This document shows positions 58,351-64,000 of a stretch of 64,000 bases of DNA, in pieces. Location of the stretch: contig NC_081553.1 in assembly GCF_963082655.1 (NCBI RefSeq), positions 208,324,435 to 208,388,434 on the forward strand, given 5' to 3'. The stretch comes from Stomoxys calcitrans (taxonomy: Eukaryota; Arthropoda; Insecta; Diptera; Muscidae). Made by a program: the position numbers and the translations under genes. A model generated the notes under the pieces. The model was not told the origin of the DNA, did no database searches, and saw nothing but the letters and a program-made list of their open reading frames with translations. The stretch's first letter is position 1. Every line of letters begins with the position of its first letter.

Positions 58351-58389
58351 TATTGATAAGTATTCCGATCGACTCAGAATTACTTTCTG

Positions 58390-58656
58390 TTGTTGTTGTT
58401 GTAGTCACATTTGCATGTGGAGGTGGCGATCCTCGTCAAGCTCTTATAGGCGAGTAAGCTCGTTCCGGTCTATAAGACCGATCGCCGCGGGAACATGATG
58501 CCATTGTTTATCATATCATGGGCACTCAGTATTTAAGCAAAATGCGTTGTCACCCGGCCTCTCACGGAGACTCTCCACTCGATACCGCTGATTGCCGACG
58601 ACTGCAGTTGCATCTACCCCGTATGGAGCATTCCACTATCCGCAAAATGTGGACGC
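58390..58656 (-). mobile_element. LINE/SINE 3' end with CAA tail and 13-bp TSD
   Basis: The minus strand ends in (CAA)n. Flanking copies 'gaattactttctg' (58377-58389) and 'gaattacgttctg' (58657-58669) differ by one base. The body is GC-richer than anything near it and includes the hairpin 'cggtctataagaccg'. No ORF. Confidence 0.75.
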
Positions 58657-58771
58657 GAATTACGTTCTGATTCGATTTGGCTATGTCCGTCTATATGTCT
58701 GTCTATCTTTTAATGTGTATACAACATACAGGTCTCAATTTTCATCCGTTTATCTTCAAATTTGACATATA

Positions 58772-59046
58772 AAATACAAATTTTGCCCATGAACATTACA
58801 CTAAGGAACAGGGGCAAACTTCTCACATATCAATGAGTGCAGTCCGATTTAAGTTTTAAGCTCAATGATAAGGAGCCTCCTTTTTTTGGAGAGAAGTTTT
58901 ACATGGCATAGTACCTCACAAATGTTGCCAGCATTAGGAGGGGAAAACCACCGTTGAACATTTTTTCTGATGGTCTCGCCAGGATTCGAACCCAGGCGTT
59001 CAGCGTCATAGGCGGACATGCTAACCTCTGCGCTACAGTGGCCTCC
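58772..59046 (-). mobile_element. tRNA-derived SINE, full length
   Basis: The minus strand starts with 'ggaggccactgtagcgcaga' (A box TAGCGCAGAGGT at 59024-59035 complement), has a perfect B box GGTTCGAATCC (complement at 58982-58992), and runs to 'gggcaaaattt'. Near-identical 12-base flanks 'atttgacatata' and 'atttggcatata' mark target duplication. It has the RNA polymerase III internal promoter but does not fold as a tRNA. Confidence 0.88.
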
Positions 59047-59329
59047 ATTTGGCATATACATTTTATTGAAATTGTAAAAAATTGGTTCAGATTTGGATAT
59101 AGCTTCTATATATAATCGTCATTTGTTAACCGTTTCTAACGAAATTTGGCCGGAAGGATGTTCTTTTGACTCTCGACATTACTGGTGAATGTTATTGAGT
59201 TCAGCTCCTGATTTTTACTAATAGAGCCACAGCAAACGCCTGTAGTGACCAGTCTTGCCAAAATTTTTTATAATGTTTTCCTCTATGATTACCACAATAT
59301 CTATATTGAGTTTGGTCGAAATCGGTTCA

Positions 59330-60140
59330 GATTAATTTCGTCATTCTGTTTGTAACTCCTCGAAATATTCGTCTTAGTCGACATTTTAAGTCGATCTAGC
59401 CATGTCCGTCCGTCCGTCTGTCTGTCGAAAGCGCATTGTTTTTGGAAGGAGGAAAGCTAGCCACTTGAAATTTTGCACAAATATTTCTTATTGGTGTAGT
59501 TGGGTTGGGATTGGGATAACCTGGTATATTAGAATAACTTGGTATAGCTGCCATATAAACCGACCTGGGGCTTGACTTCTTGAGCCTGTACAGGGAGCAA
59601 TTCATTTCCGATTTGACTGAAATTTTGCATGGCATGTTTTGTTATGATTTCCAACAACTGTATGGTTCAAATCGGTCCATAATCTGATATAGCTGCCATA
59701 TAAACCGATCTGGGGTTTGGACTTCTTGAGCCACAAGAGGGCGCAAATATTATCCGATTAAGCTGAAATTTTGCATGAGGTGTTTTGTTACGACTTTTAA
59801 CAAATGTGGTATGTATGGTTCAAATTGGTCCATATCCTGATGTAGCAGCCATATAAACCGATCTGGGATCTTGATTTCTTGAGCCTCTAAAGGGCGCAAT
59901 TATTATCCGATTTGGCTGAAATTTTGTACAACGGCTTTTCCCATTACCTTCAACATACGTGTCAAATATTGTCTGAATCGGTTCATAGCCTCATACAGCT
60001 CCCATATAAACTGATCTCTTCTTCAGGTTAAAAGAGTTGCTTAAAAAGAAATACCGGGAAAAGATCTCGACGAATGCGATCCATAGCGGAGGGTATATAA
60101 GATTCGGCCCGGCCGAACCTAGCACACTTTTACTTGTTTA
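59330..60140 (+). repeat. Repeat A, nearly full length
   Basis: 'tttcgtcattctgtttgtaa', 'catgtccgtccgtccgtctg', internal ~170-base units, ending 'agattcggcccggccgaacc' with 'cacacttttacttg'. Confidence 0.85.
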
Positions 60141-60889
60141 ATTCTGATTCCATTGCAGGATATTGTGCGACTATAGACCATTTTGTTCAATGCTTTCTAT
60201 ACAAAAAAAGGCACAGCAAAGACCTCTCAAAGGTAAGGCAAAATATATGATGTTGCTTAAAAGCATTTGACCGGTTACCTGTATCGTGATTTCGGATTCG
60301 TCACGAATCTTCATCAGCGGGCTTCGTCAAATGGATGGTGGTGCTTTCCATACCAACCCAATTTAAGTAGGTTGTAAAGCACACATCTGAATATGAACAG
60401 GACGACTTGCTCCACAAGCAGTTTTGCCGTTTTGGGCCTCGTTTTGGGATGTAATTTCAATTTATAGGGTTTGGTCGGATGGACGCCCCATGTTGGTAGA
60501 TTTTTAGCGAAATTGCATTTTGATATCCCCCGCCATGGGAAAGAGGGTATATTAAATTTAGTAGTTCTGTTTACACATTTCTCGTCATAAAATTCTAAAA
60601 CCATTCGATCGTCCGTCTGTCTGTTGTAATCACGCTACCGCCCTCCAAAATTGAAATATTGAGCTAAAATTCGGCACAGTGAGTTGTGTTAATATCCCCA
60701 ATATGCCCATGGGGTATGGTCTAGATCGGATTGTATTTTAAGTTCTCATATAGATTGATCCCCAGATTTAAGGCTTAAGGGCCACAAAAAACGGATTTAT
60801 TGCTCGATTCCTCTGAAATTTGACACAGTGTGCTGTGTTTTACTTTTTGACGTCCTTGCAAATATGGTTTAGATCGGTTATTTTTGGGT
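60141..60889 (+). repeat. Short unassigned stretch, then a diverged repeat A start
   Basis: 60141-60520 is unrecognised. 60520-60889 has 'atatcccccgccatgggaaa', 'tccgtctgtctgttgtaatc' and ends at the satellite. The minus frame at 60314-60604 has no domain. Confidence 0.5.
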
Positions 60890-63245
60890 TTTTCCTTCAC
60901 ATAGCCAATATCTTAGTTTCTTTAATACTTAGGGCTTAAAATTGAATAGATTCGGAAAGAGCGTGGTCCATATTATATTTCCTGTAAACGGTTTCAGTCC
61001 ACTATTTCCCAGTTGGCCATAGTGGGCCATTATCTCTGTAAAATGGGGCAACATATGAAAAATCACCAAATATTGCCAAAAATGGCCAATGTCTTGGTTT
61101 CTTTAATAGATTCGGAAAGAACGTGGTCCATATTATATTTCCTGTAAACGGTTTCAGCCCACTATTTCCCAGTTGGCCACAGTGCGCCATTATCTCTGCA
61201 AAATGGGCCATCATATATAAAAATGATCAAATTTTGCCAAAAATGGCCAATATTTTAGTTTTTTTAAGTATTTAGGGCTCCAAAATGAATAGATTCGGAA
61301 AGAGCGTGGTCCATATTATATTTCCTGTAAACGGTTTCAGCCCACTATTTCCCAGTTGGCCATTATCCTGGAAAAATGAGGCATCATATGAAAAATTACC
61401 AAATGTAGCCAAAAATGGCCAATATCTTGGTTTCTTTAATACTTAGGGCTCCAAATTGAATAGATTCGGAAAGAGCGTGGTCCATATTATATTTCCTGTA
61501 AACGGTTTCAGCCCACTATTTCCCATTTGGCCACAGTGGGCCATTATCCTGGAAAAATGAGGCATCATATATAAAAATGACCAAATATTGCCAAAAATGG
61601 TCAATATCTTGGTTTCTTTACTAGATTCGGAAAGAACGTGGTCCATATTATATTTCCTGTAAACGGTTTTAGCCCACTATTTCCCAGTTGGCCACAGTGC
61701 GCCATTATCTCTGCAAAATGGGCCATCATATATAAAAATGATCAAATTTTGCCAAAAATGGCCAATATTTTAGTTTTTTTAAGTATTTAGGGCTCCAAAA
61801 TGAATAGATTCGGAAAGAGCGTGGTCCATATTATATTTCCTGTAAACGGTTTCAGCCCACTATTTCCCAGTTGGCCATTATCCTGGAAAAATGAGGCATC
61901 ATATGAAAAATTACCAAATGTAGCCAAAAATGGCCAATATCTTGGTTTCTTTAATACTTAGGGCTCCAAATTGAATAGATTCGGAAAGAGCGTGGTCCAT
62001 ATTATATTTCCTGTAAACGGTTTCAGCCCACTATTTCCCATTTGGCCACAGTGGGCCATTATCCTGGAAAAATGAGGCATCATATATAAAAATGACCAAA
62101 TATTGCCAAAAATGGTCAATATCTTGGTTTCTTTACTAGATTCGGAAAGAACGTGGTCCATATTATATTTCCTGTAAACGGTTTTAGCCCACTATTTCCC
62201 AGTTGGCCACAGTGCGCCATTATCTCTGCAAAATGGGCCATCATATATAAAAATGATCAAATTTTGCCAAAAATGGCCAATATTTTAGTTTTTTTAAGTA
62301 TTTAGGGCTCCAAAATGAATAGATTCGGAAAGAGCGTGGTCCATATTATATTTCCTGTAAACGGTTTCAGCCCACTATTTCCCAGTTGGCCATTATCCTG
62401 GAAAAATGAGGCATCATATGAAAAATTACCAAATTTAGCCAATATCTTGGTTTCTTTAATACTTAGGGCTCCAAATTGAATAGATTCGGAAAGAGCGTGG
62501 TCCATATTTTATTTCCTGTAAACGGTTTCAGCCCACTATTTCCCATTTGGCCACAGTGGGCCATTATCCTGGAAAAATGAGGCATCATATATAAAAATGA
62601 CCAAATATTGCCAAAAATGGTCAAAATCTTGGTTTCTTTACTAGATTCGGAAAGAACGTGGTCCATATTTTATTCCCTGTAAACGGTTTCAGCCCACTAT
62701 TTCCCAGTTGGCCACAGTGGGCCATTATCCGGGAAAAATGGGTCTTCATATATAAAAATTACCAAATTTAGCCAAAAGTGGCCAATATCTTGGTTTATTT
62801 ACTGCTAAGGACTCCAAATTGAATAGATTCTGAAAGAGAGTGGTCCATATTATATTTCCTGTAAACAGTTTCAGCCCACTATTTCCCATTTGGCCACAGT
62901 GGACCATTATCCAGGAAAAATGGGTCTTCATATATAAAAATTACCAAATTTAGCCAAAAGTGGCCAATATCTTGGTTTCTTTACTACTAAGGACTCCAAA
63001 TTGAATAGATTCTGAAAGAGAGTGGTCCATATTATATTTCCTGTAAACAGTTTCAGCCCACTATTTCCCATTTGGCCACAGTGGACCATAATCCAGGAAA
63101 AATGGGTCTTCATATATAAAAATTACCAAATGTTGCCAAAAATGGCCAATATCTTGGTTTCTTTAATACTTAGGGCTCCAAAAATGACCAAATTTTGCCA
63201 AAAGTGGCCAATATCTTGGTTTCGTTACTACTAAGGACCCCCAAT
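60890..63245 (+). repeat. Satellite array: 13 monomers of ~160-183 bp with a 515-bp higher-order unit
   Basis: The anchor 'ttcggaaagagcgtggtcca' starts at 60951, 61111, 61294, 61465, 61626, 61809, 61980, 62141, 62324, 62485 and 62646, then as 'ttctgaaagagagtggtcca' at 62828 and 63010. The spacings 183+171+161 repeat as 515 exactly (61111-61626-62141; 61294-61809-62324; 61465-61980). Monomers differ by insertion or loss of 'agggctccaaattgaat'. The 61-79-residue minus frames are artefacts. Confidence 0.93.
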
Positions 63246-63259
63246 TGAATTTATTAGAA

Positions 63260-63375
63260 TTTTTTTATATTTGTATTTGGTTGTTATTACTTTTGTATTA
63301 GGATTTTCTGTATTACGATTTTCTGTATTAGGGTTTTTTTGTATTAGGGTTTCTGTATTATAATTTTAAATTTCA
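63260..63375 (+). repeat. Short 'tgtattagg..tttt' tandem repeat
   Basis: Four or five units of 'ttttctgtattaggg' type, 16-18 bases, directly after the satellite. Confidence 0.75.
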
Positions 63376-63469
63376 CATATAGGTGGCGCTCTATCGTGAA
63401 TTTTTATATTATAATATATTTTTCACATACTTTAATAGAACTTAATATTTTTTTTACTTGTCTTATGTT

Positions 63470-63960
63470 ACACTAGTTGGCCCGGTGTGCTTCGCCACAA
63501 CCATTAGTGTTTTCGGCCCCGTTTTAACATGGTCCAAGTTTGAAAATTATTTATATTCATATTCTACTCCCAAGTAACTTTCGTTTGAATCCCTTTGTCC
63601 CTTTGAATCTTGACCCAAATTCTTATATCAGTTTCGTATTCTACTTCCAATTAACTTTCATTTGGTATCCATATTGCCACAATTGTTAAACATGTAATTT
63701 TTGGGCGGTTTTTGGGGGTTGGCGGTCTTTTGAAACGTAAGGTCGAATTTTAATAACAAGTTCGTACTCTACTCTTAAATATCTATCATTTGATACCCAT
63801 ATTGTCCCGGTCGGTAAAAATGTGCGTTTGCGTAGGTTTTGGGTAAGGGCGTCCCCCACGGTTATTTGACCCCAAAGTCGGTTCAGTCATTTGTGAGTCT
63901 ACTCGGAACAAACAAACAAACGAAGCGCAGCACTTTCATTTTTTTTATATAATAGATTAT
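63470..63960 (-). repeat. Repeat C, reverse orientation
   Basis: From 'ggcccggtgtgcttcgcc' through 'catttgatacccatattgtc' to 'ggaacaaacaaacaaacgaa'. The inverse of 6779-7600. The terminal motifs at both ends suggest a complete short copy. Confidence 0.65.
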
Positions 63961-64000
63961 AAATAAAATGTTTAAAAAAATTGCGTGTTTCGGTTAAGTT

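Larger units (their letters stand above)
58350..59320 (+). repeat. Repeat B copy 3, split by two retro-insertions
   Basis: 'attgataagtattccgatcg' and 'actcagaattactttctg' match copy 2 at 56859. The sequence resumes at 58670 with 'attcgatttggctatgtccg', is broken again by the SINE at 58772-59046, and resumes to about 59320. Confidence 0.7.

Noticed and set aside
58975..59046. tRNA gene on the minus strand
   Set aside because: A and B boxes are good, but the acceptor stem does not pair and the same unit recurs with a common non-tRNA body, so it is a SINE head.
61002..63234. Repeated 61-70-residue frames ending KPFTGNIIWTT...LFNLEP as a small protein family
   Set aside because: They are translations of satellite monomers; each frame is interrupted or shifted between monomers and copies differ by indels.
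60890..63245. CRISPR-like array
   Set aside because: Units are 160-183 bases of continuous similarity with no spacer/repeat alternation, in a eukaryotic intron.

Overview
The window looks like non-coding, transposon-rich DNA from a large-genome higher fly, most likely a calyptrate or muscid dipteran. This is inferred from AT-rich sequence, CAG/CAA/GTT triplet tracts, mariner, DD41D and other Tc1-type elements, LOA/R1-like and CR1/Jockey-like LINE relics, a tRNA-derived SINE, and several repeat families whose units say 'gcccgatttg', 'ctcaagaagtcaaatcgg' or 'ccatataaaccgat' again and again. I cannot name the species.

The only host coding sequence I can name is on the plus strand. The exon at 51412-51641 encodes a low-complexity Gly-rich N-terminus followed by the glycine-rich ATP loop of casein kinase 1 gamma (fly gilgamesh, gish). 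It ends at a clean GT donor in phase 1. At 55343-55402 there is a 60-nt open segment with good splice sites and the same 1-1 phase. It is a candidate cassette exon that would put 20 residues just after the ATP loop. The rest of the kinase is not seen, so everything from about 51.6 kb to the end is probably intron. Most or all of the first 51 kb is probably 5' intron or upstream regulatory DNA of the same gene. Two weak 5'-exon or promoter candidates (8851-8933 and 44865-45121) are noted.

Layout: 0.6-3.4 kb is a minus-strand LINE carcass (RT thumb, RNase H) broken up by repeat A and a SINE. 3.4-4.5 kb is repeat B with a mariner MITE inside. 6.4-7.6 kb is a MITE with 9-bp target duplications, hosting a second TTAA-flanked MITE, then repeat C. 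9.1-10.2 kb is repeat A. 10.2-16.5 kb is mostly low-copy AT-rich DNA with three copies of a ~280-bp repeat. 16.6-18.9 kb is a decayed plus-strand LINE. 19.07-19.55 kb is a 29-bp minisatellite. 24.2-25.6 kb holds a DD41D element, a Tc1 relic and a MITE. 26.8-27.7 kb is a cecropia-like mariner that is the evident parent of the MITEs at 4.1 and 57.2 kb. 32.3-33.6 kb holds a MITE, a long hairpin and a second Tc1 relic. 36.8-39.9 kb is a complete repeat A plus fragments. 42.7-43.5 kb holds two short TIR elements. 45.3-50.3 kb is repeats A and E and a mariner fragment. 51.4-55.4 kb is the gish exon, its intron and the candidate cassette exon. 55.9-59.3 kb is a T-rich tract and repeat B copies with nested retro-insertions. 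59.3-60.9 kb is repeat A. 60.9-63.25 kb is a 13-monomer satellite containing a 515-bp higher-order unit. 63.5-64 kb is repeat C.

No tRNA or rRNA gene, CRISPR array or bacterial-type operon is present. Most long open frames are by-products of repeats or of T-rich sequence.
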